DNA of 64,000 nt from Pseudomonas mucidolens (GCF_900106045.1 NZ_LT629802.1:1984001-2048000), one strand, 5' to 3'. Positions 29,062-38,499 are shown, counted from the first letter of the stretch. Program-made: numbers and translations. Notes: generated by a model from the letters alone, not told the origin.

Positions 29062-29739
29062 TGGGCGTTTCAGAAGTGCCTGCGTACAAAGTTAAAGGCT
29101 TGTACAGGGATCAACACTAATAGCTCGCGTGCGTAATCAGCCAGATAAGCGAGTTCCCTTTGAACGGGTGCCCATGAGGAACTTGCTGACGGCGCGGCAT
29201 TTACAATGCATGGATGCTAGCAGCGTTACTGTGCGTTTAAACACTGCCCGCTTGGGGCGGGCAACTGACTCAGGCCCCGCTAGAAGTAATACGGGAATTT
29301 CAGGCTGACGGTAAAGTCGGGCGCCGAGAACGACATGCTCATCAGGCCCAAGGCCTTGATGCAGGAGGAACAATATAGACGTCAGGCAATTTTTCCGCCC
29401 AGCCGTAGCGCCTCTATACTGCTGGACTGCTGGAAAGGTAAAACCTGCGATTATGAGAAAACGCGCGATACTAAAGAACATCATTCCGTCTCGCGCAGGA
29501 ATTGAAGTGACCTAGCCCACGATCTGCAGTGGCCGTTGATCGGCGTTCAGGCTTTGCTTGATCGCTGCGATGTTTGTCGTTCCTCTGGTACGGCCAGATC
29601 CAACGCGACAACCGGCATCCCGTCCCGTCTCGGCAAGTATTCGCCGACGCATAGGGTGATCGAGGGGAGTATGCAACACGAGCAACAGGTGGCGATCATC
29701 AATCGGATATTCGCGCACATCGAGAAAAGGACTACGGAT
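29062..29739. other. 678-bp region with fapF relic and decayed sequence
   Basis: No intact gene seen. A stem-loop CTGCCCGC/GCGGGCA lies at about 29243-29262. The fapF 3' relic is at 29280-29343. The stretch 29490-29740 is open in the frame of the next gene but reads as non-homologous sequence; minus-strand frames over it look like a broken gene I cannot name. Confidence 0.45.
29280..29343 (-). pseudogene. Relic of the fapF 3' end
   Basis: Read on the minus strand it encodes [20 protein letters not shown] followed by TAG. This matches two parts of the intact FapF C-terminus (MSMSFS, and [14 protein letters not shown] to the stop) with about 56 residues deleted in frame between them. At DNA level, 29280-29321 matches 34254-34295 with three mismatches, and 29322-29343 matches 34464-34486 closely. 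It is in the same orientation as fapF. Confidence 0.85.
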
Positions 29740-30810
29740 ATGAGCCTGGCAATCGGGCTCAACCCGGTCGAGGAGTATTTCTCTCCCGCCTGGCAAGCGT
29801 CGGAACAGCGTTATCTGTTTCACGATCGTGCACAGTTGCTCGGACTCCGCGGGCTACTGCGCGACGCCGGCGACCACCTTGTCGACGATCTCGGGGGCGC
29901 CTCGTTGCTGCTAGTGCGCACCCCGGGGGGGCCGATCCACGGGTTCCACAATGTCTGCCGACATCGCGGTGCAGCCTTGGTACAGCACGGGGGTCAATGT
30001 GCCAGGAGTTTCACCTGCCCCTACCACGGCTGGTCGTACGACTTGGATGGCGTGCCAATCACACTGAAGGACCTGCACTACCCGCAGTTGCCGCCGGTGG
30101 AGCGGCAACTGACCGCCGTTGGTGTCAGCGAAACCCATGGATTGATCTGGGTCCATCCACATGCTGGCGCGGCGATACCTATCGAGCTGCACGGACTGGA
30201 GCAGGAACTGGAAGCGTACCGGCTGCAGGACTTCTTCCACTACAAAACCCGTCGACTGCAGCGGCGCATGAACTGGAAGATGGTCATCGACACCTTCCTG
30301 GAAAGCGCCCATTTTCCGTTTCTGCACCGTGAATCGATCGCCTCGCTGTTCATTCCTAGCCTGGGCATCTTCGATGCGTTTGGCGACCACTGCCGGATGA
30401 TCTATCCACGCAAAACCATCAACACCCTGCGTGGTACCGATGAGTGTGGGTGGGACTTGCTAAGGCATTCGATCATCATCTATGTACTGTTCCCGAATAC
30501 TTTGCTGATCTGGCAACTGGACCATGTGGAGGTCTGGCGAACCTATCCCGATCCCAGTGGCGACCCGGCGCAGTGCGTTGCGGAAGTCTCGATGTATATC
30601 CCACAACCGGCCGACAGCGATAAGGCCCGCGCGCACTGGGACGCGAACATGCGGATTCTGATCCGTACCGTAGAGGAAGAGGACTTCCCGATTGTCGAGG
30701 CGGTGCAGCGCGGTCTGCGGTCGGGCGCGCAGTCGCACCTGACCTTCGGCTGCCATGAGCCGGGGCTCATCCACTTCCATGCGCGCCTGCAGCAGGCGAT
30801 GGTCGACTGA
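29740..30810 (+). CDS. Stand-alone Rieske non-heme iron oxygenase, alpha subunit type
   Basis: 356 residues. Rieske [2Fe-2S] ligands C73-x-H75 and C93-x2-H96 (C-x-H-x17-C-x2-H) come first, then the mononuclear iron site D184...H191...H196 in VIDTFLESAHFPFLH and a distal EEEDF Asp (D315). This matches ring-hydroxylating or demethylating oxygenase alpha subunits. No beta subunit, ferredoxin or reductase is nearby, so electron donors must be encoded elsewhere. Start uncertain: the ATG at 29740 has only a weak site; ATG 29671 is close behind GAGGGGAG. Substrate unknown. Confidence 0.85.
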   Translation: MSLAIGLNPVEEYFSPAWQASEQRYLFHDRAQLLGLRGLLRDAGDHLVDDLGGASLLLVRTPGGPIHGFHNVCRHRGAALVQHGGQCARSFTCPYHGWSYDLDGVPITLKDLHYPQLPPVERQLTAVGVSETHGLIWVHPHAGAAIPIELHGLEQELEAYRLQDFFHYKTRRLQRRMNWKMVIDTFLESAHFPFLHRESIASLFIPSLGIFDAFGDHCRMIYPRKTINTLRGTDECGWDLLRHSIIIYVLFPNTLLIWQLDHVEVWRTYPDPSGDPAQCVAEVSMYIPQPADSDKARAHWDANMRILIRTVEEEDFPIVEAVQRGLRSGAQSHLTFGCHEPGLIHFHARLQQAMVD

Positions 30811-31116
30811 TGAGCGAAGGCCCTGCGGTGGCGTGATGACGACTTCATTGTGCGGGTGTACATCGGGAGGCTCGGAAAACGCTGATTAATGCGCTGAACT
30901 GAAAGCCGACAATCTGCGACCCCGACGATGCCAGCCATTGGAGTACATGAAAAATGAGCCGGCAGACTCAGTTGTCTCCTTCCAACGTCATGCGTATTTG
31001 GCATGCATGTAGGATCAAATCCCTCTGTCGGCATGCATAGAGCGTCAATTACAGGCCCCGATGAAACCGATACATGCGCTTTCGCCGTCTGGGATCGCGG
31101 AGGTGATTCAAACGTT
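30811..31116. other. 306-bp intergenic region, nothing identified
   Basis: Between the Rieske gene and the minus-strand LuxR stop. Two GGCATGCAT motifs at about 30999 and 31031 are the only repeat noticed. A minus-strand open frame crosses it but runs into the Rieske gene and shows no family. Confidence 0.4.
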
Positions 31117-31818
31117 TCAGATTAGCTTCCGCCTGACGGCCTGTGTGACCGCAGCGGTCTTGTTTCTGACCCCCAGTTTGCAAATGATGCTGTGTATATG
31201 AAACCCAACTGTGCGTCTAGAGAGTGACAGAATGATGGCTACCTCCTCGGCAGTTTTGCCTTCAGCTGTCCATCGAAGGACCTCAAGTTCCTTAGGGGTC
31301 AAGCGAACCGGAGGAGGGGCTAAGAACAGACGTTCGGCAAGCACGGTGTGGGTCTTATTGGTCAGCCATAGCATGAACCCCGCTTTTTCATAAAAGTCCT
31401 CGTGATTGATAGCTGGCTGCTCGCGGGTGAAACAAAAAATGCTGGTGAGGCCACGCGGATCATGCACTGCGTGGGAGAAGCCATGCTGCAATCCAAACAG
31501 GCAAAGATCCTCCCACAGCCTTGGCAATGAGATGAAAAGCGACTCTGACCACAGCGAGGGCAAGACGCAAGCCTGGCAATGCCGGACGATAGGGACGTCC
31601 CGGTAGTCGTAGTGTTGTGTGAAATGTTGGTTCCAGGTGTTGGGAAAGCTATTTTTCGAGAGCAGTGGAGCTGCGGATGGGGCATCTGTTGGCAGCAGCA
31701 AAATGGAGCAATATTTATAACCGAGCTCGGCAGCACCTAGTTGAAAAGACTCGAAGATGTCGTCGTGGTTATGGTTTGGCTCTGGGCAATTCGCGCGGCT
31801 GGCAGACCAGTATCGCAT
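31117..31818 (-). CDS. LuxR-family quorum-sensing-type regulator (LuxR solo)
   Basis: 233 residues, AAAGGA 8 bases before the ATG. An N-terminal autoinducer-binding domain (about 18-165) precedes a GerE/LuxR HTH (172-228; LTPKELEVLRWTAEGKTAEE, then VRNKTAA). Of the residues conserved in AHL binders, W62, P76, W90 and G113 are present. The Tyr of the W-x3-Y motif is Phe66 and the pocket Asp appears shifted (D74-V75-P76 instead of V-D-P), suggesting an altered ligand. No luxI-type synthase is in the window, so it is a solo. Two lux/las-type boxes flank it at 28472 and 32332 and are its likely targets. Confidence 0.9.
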   Translation of the reverse strand: MRYWSASRANCPEPNHNHDDIFESFQLGAAELGYKYCSILLLPTDAPSAAPLLSKNSFPNTWNQHFTQHYDYRDVPIVRHCQACVLPSLWSESLFISLPRLWEDLCLFGLQHGFSHAVHDPRGLTSIFCFTREQPAINHEDFYEKAGFMLWLTNKTHTVLAERLFLAPPPVRLTPKELEVLRWTAEGKTAEEVAIILSLSRRTVGFHIHSIICKLGVRNKTAAVTQAVRRKLI

Positions 31819-32050
31819 GGTATTTATCCTTTGTAGAAACTGCTTAGTTACATGGCGGGTGCTTATTTTATGAGTGTAGGGTAATTATTTGTGATGCCGG
31901 AGAAAGTTGCAAAAAAATTCAATGGCGCAATCTGTGTTGTATTTTTGTCATTATCTGTATTGGTGTCGATTTAATATTGCTGATTGATGTTTACTTGGTA
32001 AATTCCGATAAAATCGTCGTCAACGAACAGCAAATTGAAACAGTCGCAGA

Positions 32051-32146
32051 GTTTTGAAGTTCGACCATCTGGGTGGCATCGGCGACATTCGCCGCTGTGC
32101 CGTGAATGTGATGAACCAGTCCCGACCCAACGTTGACACCTGCAAG
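32051..32146 (-). pseudogene. IS5-family transposase fragment
   Basis: The minus frame reads LLAGVNVGSGLVHHIHGTAA followed by NVADATQMVELQ, which matches the conserved IS5-type transposase segment pattern (KMHIGVD.GSGLVHTVVGTAANVADVTQ). Nothing recognisable remains on either side and no terminal inverted repeats are seen, so this is an old remnant. Confidence 0.7.
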
Positions 32147-32331
32147 TAACGGTGTATCGCTGCGGGGATCGCAGGCGCCAGCTTGTGCTTGTCGGCGCAT
32201 CTGAAGTCGGAAAGCTCATCTGGCTCATGGTGGGCTCAGGCCAGATGTGAAGTTGTACCTCAGCACATCTGAGGGTTTGTTCGGAGAATCCTTTGGAAAG
32301 ATCAGTTTTTCCGGGATACAGCAGCGGCTAC

Positions 32332-32347
32332 CTGTCAAGTTTGACAG
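32332..32347 (+). promoter_or_regulatory. lux/las-type box 2 (CT-N12-AG palindrome)
   Basis: CTGTCAAGTTTGACAG. It differs from box 1 by a single central base and both are followed by TAGA. Placed 131 bases before the ATG of the membrane-protein gene. A -10 candidate (TTTAAA at 32374-32379) lies a few bases further away than in box 1. Confidence 0.65.
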
Positions 32348-32478
32348 TAGACAGCGCCGGGCGGTTGATGGACTTTAAACGTGCGTACTATTCAACGTGT
32401 ATGGCGGTGTGCCGAAGCTCCCCTCGCGGAATATGGTGCCAGTCGTCTGTCGAGGCATTATTAATAAGGATTGCAAAA

Positions 32479-33078
32479 ATGGAACGGGAACCAGCAAAGG
32501 AAAATGACGAGGTCATCAAAAAAACGAATGATGCCGAGAAATTATTCACGAGGTATGCGTCTAAGTGTTATACGTCGGCGTTACGCAAATATGCCGAAGA
32601 GACGAGCGAGACGTCTTACAATTATTTATTGGCTGAACTCGCCGAGAGCGCACTGAGCTCCGAAACTCTTGGTCGGCCAGGCTCCAATATAAGTCTGATA
32701 AAAATCGAGATAGAGGAGGTGATGGTTGAGGCGGATGTAATAAAACGATTGAAGAAAGCTGAAACTCATTATTTGGAAACATTGGAGTCGGTCAGAAAGT
32801 TTGAAGACCTGAAGCGGTTCGAAAAAATGCAGGATACGTCCGACATCGTTCGCTCTATAAAAATGGGGGTATCACGGTTTAATATAGTCTACGTCATTCT
32901 GCTTATCTGTGGATTGACGTGGTGTGCTATCTATTTACCTAAAGAGGCCTTGGCGTTGGTGTCCGCCGCTATAGGTGGGGCGATCACTCACTTGTTGTCT
33001 GAGCGGCAGGCGGTGCTGGCGTTGAAGAAAGAGGTTGATGGTAATAGTCCCTGCCCCAGAAATAATACTCAGGATTGA
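32479..33078 (+). CDS. Membrane-anchored helical protein, unknown family
   Basis: 199 residues from the ATG at 32479 with AAGGA 8 bases upstream. Residues 1-130 are charged and helical, with likely coiled coil at 75-120. They are followed by two transmembrane helices (about 135-153 and 157-172) and a short charged tail, giving a hairpin anchor with both ends on one side. GC content is low for the genome, indicating transfer. It follows lux-type box 2. The architecture (cytosolic helices plus a 2-TM hairpin) is seen in some effector or anchoring proteins, but no homology is claimed. Confidence 0.7.
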   Translation: MEREPAKENDEVIKKTNDAEKLFTRYASKCYTSALRKYAEETSETSYNYLLAELAESALSSETLGRPGSNISLIKIEIEEVMVEADVIKRLKKAETHYLETLESVRKFEDLKRFEKMQDTSDIVRSIKMGVSRFNIVYVILLICGLTWCAIYLPKEALALVSAAIGGAITHLLSERQAVLALKKEVDGNSPCPRNNTQD

Positions 33079-33358
33079 TTGTGGTGGGACTTTTAGATAG
33101 GCGTGATTTTGCGAGTGTCAAAGGTGTTTATATGTAGCCCAAATAATAGTTTATGGTGGGAGAATTATTGGAGACTGCCGACCTGTTGTGTCGCACGTTG
33201 GCGGGCTGGAGCCCGCTGTGGGCGCAATCGGTTGGAGACAGTAAAAAACCTATCCTCTGGAAACCATGCTGTCCTTCAAGGTTGACACAGCGAGACATGT
33301 GGATGGGGCACCAATCTGACGTCCTCTGCCAGATTGGTGGTGGGACGGTTCTTGCCTG
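33079..33358. other. Intergenic region, inverted repeat only
   Basis: No convincing gene. A perfect 10-bp inverted repeat CACCAATCTG (33309-33318) / CAGATTGGTG (33330-33339) could be a bidirectional terminator between the membrane-protein gene and the convergent small gene. Confidence 0.45.
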
Positions 33359-33535
33359 TCAAAATCGGGACATCTCCTTGAAGGCACAGGCTAAATAGCG
33401 CATGGCCACGCGGTCAGTTTCTGACAGCGTGCGAAAGTGCTCAATCAAACGTACCTCTTCATCCGTAAGGGCGCGTAGTCGACGCCTTGGCCAGAACACA
33501 AAAAACAGCGGGGAAATCTCTTTGGTTGATGCCAT
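33359..33535 (-). CDS. Small protein resembling a phage-type regulator C-terminus
   Basis: 58 residues starting MASTKEISPLFFVFWPRRRL. The C-terminal ALTDEEVRLIEHFRTLSETD segment resembles the helical tail of Cro/C1-type HTH regulators, but there is no HTH. It could be a free-standing small protein or a truncated regulator. Confidence 0.5.
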   Translation of the reverse strand: MASTKEISPLFFVFWPRRRLRALTDEEVRLIEHFRTLSETDRVAMRYLACAFKEMSRF

Positions 33536-34253
33536 GAGCCCTGTCCTCTGTTGCAAAAAAACAACTGTTTGTGTCTTGTAAATACGTTGCTGTTTGGGCA
33601 ATCGGGTGAAAGCAAACCAAGGCCATTTATAGTAAGTGTAGAAAGGTGTTCTGAGCTGCGTGAAATATTTTTTTAAAGCTGGGACTTGCTGTCAAAAAAG
33701 TCGGGTGCTGACGACTATGTATCGGCAGGATTATGCTGGAAGGTCGCTGCCTTACAGGGGGCTGGCTAAATGAATGAGCCCATAGAAAAATGAGCTCGAA
33801 TAGGTAAAGTCAGATGCCGAACAGCGGCAAGTTATCCAGCATCACCGTATTCAGATCAAGAGCAGAGGGCGCGTATCGGTTGACGCAGTTCTTGGCGTTT
33901 ATGAACCACTCAAGTTGCCGCATGCCGACTACTGATCCAACTGCCCCAAAAAAACAGAAGGGCGAAGGCCTAATGCTGATCAGTTAAGCCTTTTCTGTAG
34001 GAGCGAGGGAGGGCGCCTAGCCCTTGCTCGCGAAGAACTCCAAGGCACCGCGCTTATCCTGAAGGCACGCGTTATCGTTGAGGTTTTTCGCGAGCAAGCT
34101 CGCTCCTACAGTAGTCGGCGTTCCCTCAACTGATTGGCATTAGGGTGTCTGCTGGAAAAGCATGAGCTGGCAGCCTGGGTTGTCGTTGCGTCAAGGTTCT
34201 ATCAGTGCTGACGGCTCGGTAGCCGGAAAATATCCGGCCATTTCAGAGCGTCC
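33536..34253. other. 718-bp gene-poor region before fapF
   Basis: Contains the REP doublet (33996-34111). On the minus strand, 33810-33923 could encode a 37-residue C-terminal fragment (MRQLEWFINAKNCVNRYAPS followed by ALDLNTVMLDNLPLFGI and a stop) that looks like a decayed gene end, origin unknown. Nothing else recognised. Confidence 0.4.
33996..34111. repeat. REP doublet with an enlarged left hairpin
   Basis: Same REP family as 6757 and 57326. The left palindrome carries about 16 extra bases (GGAGGGCGCCTAGCCC) between GCGAG and TTGCTCGC that extend the stem; the right arm TTCGCGAGCAAGCTCGCTCC is standard. Confidence 0.82.
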
Positions 34254-35561
<1,308 letters not shown>

Positions 35562-35591
35562 CTAATGCGTAAGTGTCGAGGGGCAAGTGGC

Positions 35592-36338
35592 TCAATAACC
35601 CAGGGTGCGTAGCCCCTTGAGTTGTTCCAGATTGCAGTTCAGCGCGACATTGTTCAGGCCGTTGCTGCCAAGGGCGACGTTGAGCTGAGTCATGTTGTTG
35701 ACGAAGTTGCTGTTACCTTGCAAAACCGTACCCTGCAAAACCTGGCCTGCACCGATTTGCTGGACTGCGCTGCCCTGATTGTTGTTGGCCTGGATAGCCA
35801 TTTGCAGGCCACCGTTGTTAGCCGAAACACTGATTCGGCCCGCCGCACTATCGCCAGCGACCGAGCCGCCCGCCACCAGCACCTGCCCCGATTGCACAAG
35901 GTTGGCCGGCGCCAGGCCGTTCTCGCTGACATTGATGCCCACGTTGTTATAAGCGGTGTTGCCATCGCCCGCGGCGCGTACGCTTTGGGTGACGCCCTGA
36001 CCGCTGCCCAGGCCGGCACCGCCGATGACCGTGCCGGTGCCGGTTGGACGCGTGTTGCCGGTACCGGTCGTGCCGGTGGTCTGAACATAGAATTGCGGAG
36101 TGAGGGTGGAGGCGTCGATATGCATATTGGCCGACACCGTACTGGTGTCGCCGGCGGCGTTGGTCCAAGTGGTGCTCATCACAATGCCGAAGCTGACAAT
36201 CCGTCCTGGCATTACGTAACGACCACGCAACTCGCCCAGCTCCGAGTCTTTCAGTTCCATCGGTTTGAACGCCGATGAAGCATAAGCGGGCATTGAGGCT
36301 GCCAGGCACATGACCGTCAGCCAACGGAAAGTGTTCAT
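35592..36338 (-). CDS. fapE: FapE, amyloid-associated secreted protein
   Basis: 248 residues with a signal peptide (MNTFRWLTVMCLAASMPAYA). The MELKDSELGELRGRYVMPGR segment and a Gly/Asn/Gln-rich middle (LQGNSNFVNNMTQLNVAL) are typical of FapE, an extracellular component copurifying with fibrils. 37 bases downstream of fapD and 48 upstream of fapF. Confidence 0.9.
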   Translation of the reverse strand: MNTFRWLTVMCLAASMPAYASSAFKPMELKDSELGELRGRYVMPGRIVSFGIVMSTTWTNAAGDTSTVSANMHIDASTLTPQFYVQTTGTTGTGNTRPTGTGTVIGGAGLGSGQGVTQSVRAAGDGNTAYNNVGINVSENGLAPANLVQSGQVLVAGGSVAGDSAAGRISVSANNGGLQMAIQANNNQGSAVQQIGAGQVLQGTVLQGNSNFVNNMTQLNVALGSNGLNNVALNCNLEQLKGLRTLGY

Positions 36339-36375
36339 TATCTGCTCCTGGAGCGTCCTGCTCCTTATTGCGCTT

Positions 36376-37056
36376 CTAGAAGAAGTCGCTCTGGATAAAA
36401 CCGAACTCCATCAGTTCCGCATCGCCTACCGGCTTGAATTCATTCAAGCGGTGCTTGGTGGTCAGCGGATTGGGGGGATCGAGCAGGGCGTTGGTCTTGT
36501 CATAGCCCTCGCCCAGTACCGCGAACACCACACCGTTCCAGCCTTTGACGAAGTCGTTGCGCGTGTAGCGTTTGTTGCCCAGCACCGGGTCGCCGATATA
36601 GACCCAGTCCTGGTCAGCGCGCTGCATCACCACGAAGTGCTTGTAGCCACGAATCTCCAGCAATACCACCACCGGGATTTTCACCGTGACCAGCGTGTCG
36701 GGCCCGATCTTGTAGCCCCTGGCGCGCATGCCGATGCTTTCGAGGTAGCGCTTCATGTCCAGCATGGAAAAACCCTGGGTGCGTACCAGGTCCTGATCAG
36801 CGTTGATCAGCATGCCTTTGATGACGTGCTCCTCATCGACGTCCAGCCAATAGGCCTGGCGCAAGATGGTCGCGAGTGCCGCGGCACCACAGCTGAAATC
36901 GGTTTTCTGTTCCACCAGGTTGGCGAACCGGCGCTCCCGAAGACTTTCGACCTGCTTGAAGATCACTGTGCCACCGGGCATCGCGGCTATTGCCATCTGC
37001 CCCGCCCACGAAGGGGCGGCGAGTAACAACAAGAGTACGAAGGTCGCGAAATGCAT
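36376..37056 (-). CDS. fapD: FapD, C39-type peptidase of the amyloid system
   Basis: 226 residues from the ATG at 37056 (MHFATFVLLLLLAAPSWAG signal). C39 family catalytic residues are all visible: Q50 (oxyanion), C56 in TDFSCGAAALATIL, H140 in YKHFVVM and D156 in YIGDPVLG. Periplasmic protease thought to mature or control Fap subunits and export. A longer frame to 37140 overlaps fapC and is rejected. Confidence 0.92.
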   Translation of the reverse strand: MHFATFVLLLLLAAPSWAGQMAIAAMPGGTVIFKQVESLRERRFANLVEQKTDFSCGAAALATILRQAYWLDVDEEHVIKGMLINADQDLVRTQGFSMLDMKRYLESIGMRARGYKIGPDTLVTVKIPVVVLLEIRGYKHFVVMQRADQDWVYIGDPVLGNKRYTRNDFVKGWNGVVFAVLGEGYDKTNALLDPPNPLTTKHRLNEFKPVGDAELMEFGFIQSDFF

Positions 37057-37117
37057 GATCGAATGACCTGTTGGGTACTGGAATGAAGAAGGGCCTTGTC
37101 GCCAAGGCCCTGGTGCA

Positions 37118-37876
37118 TCAGAAGCGTACGGCGTTGCCACCGGTTGGGCAGGCGGTGCAGCCGCTGCCCAGGGTGAGGGTATTGCTCTGCTGGTTGCCTT
37201 GACCGGCGGCCACGTTGATGCCGATATTGCCGCTGGCGTTGTTGCCCGAGTTGTTCAGGCTGGCGTTGTTGACCACATACTGCGTCTGGCCATACCCATA
37301 CCCGTGTTTGCTGGCTGCGGCGTTCAGGACCTCGTTGTCCACCGACACTTGCTCGGTGTTCGAGGCAGAAGCGACGTTGTTGCCGTCAGCGGTCACGATG
37401 GCCAGGTTGTTTTTCTGCTGATTGCCTTGACCGGCTGCGGCGTTGACGCCGACGTTGCCGGAGCTGCCGTTGGCCGAGTTGTTCAGCGAAGCGTTGTTTT
37501 GCACGCCTTTGCTGTCGAACTGATTAGAGCCGCTTTCCTGGTAGATATCAGCGACTGCGAACACCGACGCCGCATCGTCAGCGCTGCTGGTGATTGCAGC
37601 GGCGTTGTCTTGCTGGTTGCCGGAGCCCGCCGCCACGTTGCCACCGAGGTTGCCGTTGCTGCCGTTCAACGAACCGTTGGCCGAGGCGTTGTTGGTGGTT
37701 TGGGTGTCGTCGAAGAGGTTGTCTTCGCTGACTTGTGTGTCAGTGACCACGGCAGCCACGGTGCCGGTGACAACAGGGGTCGGTGTCCATCTTTCGGCGG
37801 GGCCCGCCTGTGCAGCAACAGCCATGAGCGCAGCGAGAGCGAAAACCAGTGGTTTGAGGGCCATTGTAGGTTTCAT
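37118..37876 (-). CDS. fapC: FapC, major amyloid fibril subunit
   Basis: 252 residues from the ATG at 37876. Signal peptide MKPTMALKPLVFALAALMAV to AQA. Three imperfect amyloid repeats contain GNLGGNVAAGSGNQQDN, GNVGVNAAAGQGNQQKN and GNIGINVAAGQGNQQSN, separated by variable linkers. A C-terminal CxxC (GCTACP) conserved in FapC is present. Forms the extracellular fibre of the biofilm matrix. Confidence 0.94.
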   Translation of the reverse strand: MKPTMALKPLVFALAALMAVAAQAGPAERWTPTPVVTGTVAAVVTDTQVSEDNLFDDTQTTNNASANGSLNGSNGNLGGNVAAGSGNQQDNAAAITSSADDAASVFAVADIYQESGSNQFDSKGVQNNASLNNSANGSSGNVGVNAAAGQGNQQKNNLAIVTADGNNVASASNTEQVSVDNEVLNAAASKHGYGYGQTQYVVNNASLNNSGNNASGNIGINVAAGQGNQQSNTLTLGSGCTACPTGGNAVRF

Positions 37877-37944
37877 GGTGTATCTCCTTGCTTCTGATTT
37901 GTTGGTTAAGTGTTGGTACGGTCGAACGAACACCTATCAAGCGA

Positions 37945-38499
37945 TTACTTGATAGTGATACCGAGGGTGTTAGCCATGCGGTTCCCCACCCCCGCACTCT
38001 GGTTCACCTGTACGACTCCACGGCTGCCGGTGAAGGCCTGGTCGTTGGTAACGACCTGGCGACTGCCAGTGGTAGAGGTGGATCCGGAGTCTGGTAACAA
38101 CGCCACGTTCTGTTGCGACAGGGCGCTGTCATCAATGCTTTGCGGGCCAGGGTTGATGCTGATCCGCACGGCATTGATCATTTGATTGTTGGCCCCGGCC
38201 GACTGGTTGACGCCCAGCACACCGTTGCCGTTGCTGAAAGACGAACCCTGGATCGCCACTTGGGCGTTGAGGGACGGGTCGACCCTGCCGTCGAGGGTCT
38301 GGATAAGTGAGTCGCTGGCCTGGCCGCCCACAGTGATGGCCCGGCTGTTGATCTGTTGTTGCTGATTGCCGGCGGCCTGGTTGACCGACAGCACACCGCT
38401 GTACTGTTGGCCTGAGTGGTTGATCAGTGCCTGGTGGCTGCCATCGGCCATGACCGATGAACAACCCAGCGCCGCGAGGACCAGCCACGAGGGATTCAT
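37945..38499 (-). CDS. fapB: FapB, amyloid nucleator subunit
   Basis: 184 residues with a signal peptide. Three amyloid repeats contain [34 protein letters not shown] and [17 protein letters not shown] with short linkers. Nucleator and minor fibre component in known Fap systems. Its ATG overlaps the fapA stop by 4 bases. Confidence 0.93.
   Translation of the reverse strand: MNPSWLVLAALGCSSVMADGSHQALINHSGQQYSGVLSVNQAAGNQQQQINSRAITVGGQASDSLIQTLDGRVDPSLNAQVAIQGSSFSNGNGVLGVNQSAGANNQMINAVRISINPGPQSIDDSALSQQNVALLPDSGSTSTTGSRQVVTNDQAFTGSRGVVQVNQSAGVGNRMANTLGITIK

Larger units (their letters stand above)
31819..32478. other. 660-bp AT-rich region with IS remnant and box 2
   Basis: Contains the LuxR promoter (AT-rich 31850-31990), an IS5-type transposase fragment at 32051-32146 and lux-type box 2. 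No intact gene seen. The in-frame extension of the downstream gene from 32293 runs across box 2 and is not believed. Confidence 0.5.

Noticed and set aside
29512..29823. Minus-strand 103-residue frame overlapping the Rieske gene 5' part
   Set aside because: No ribosome site or family; it overlaps the coding start and may be a remnant at most.
31819..31990. Autoregulatory lux-type box upstream of the LuxR gene
   Set aside because: No CT-N12-AG palindrome resembling the two boxes was found there.
33265..33290. Partial palindrome GCTGTCC...GGTTGACACAGC as a third lux-type box
   Set aside because: Spacing differs from CT-N12-AG and only half the box matches.
33153..33398. 81-residue plus-strand frame
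   Set aside because: No ribosome site, no family pattern, overlaps the inverted repeat and the small minus-strand gene.
36310..37026. Plus-strand frame opposite fapD
   Set aside because: Antisense shadow; fapD has all C39 catalytic residues.
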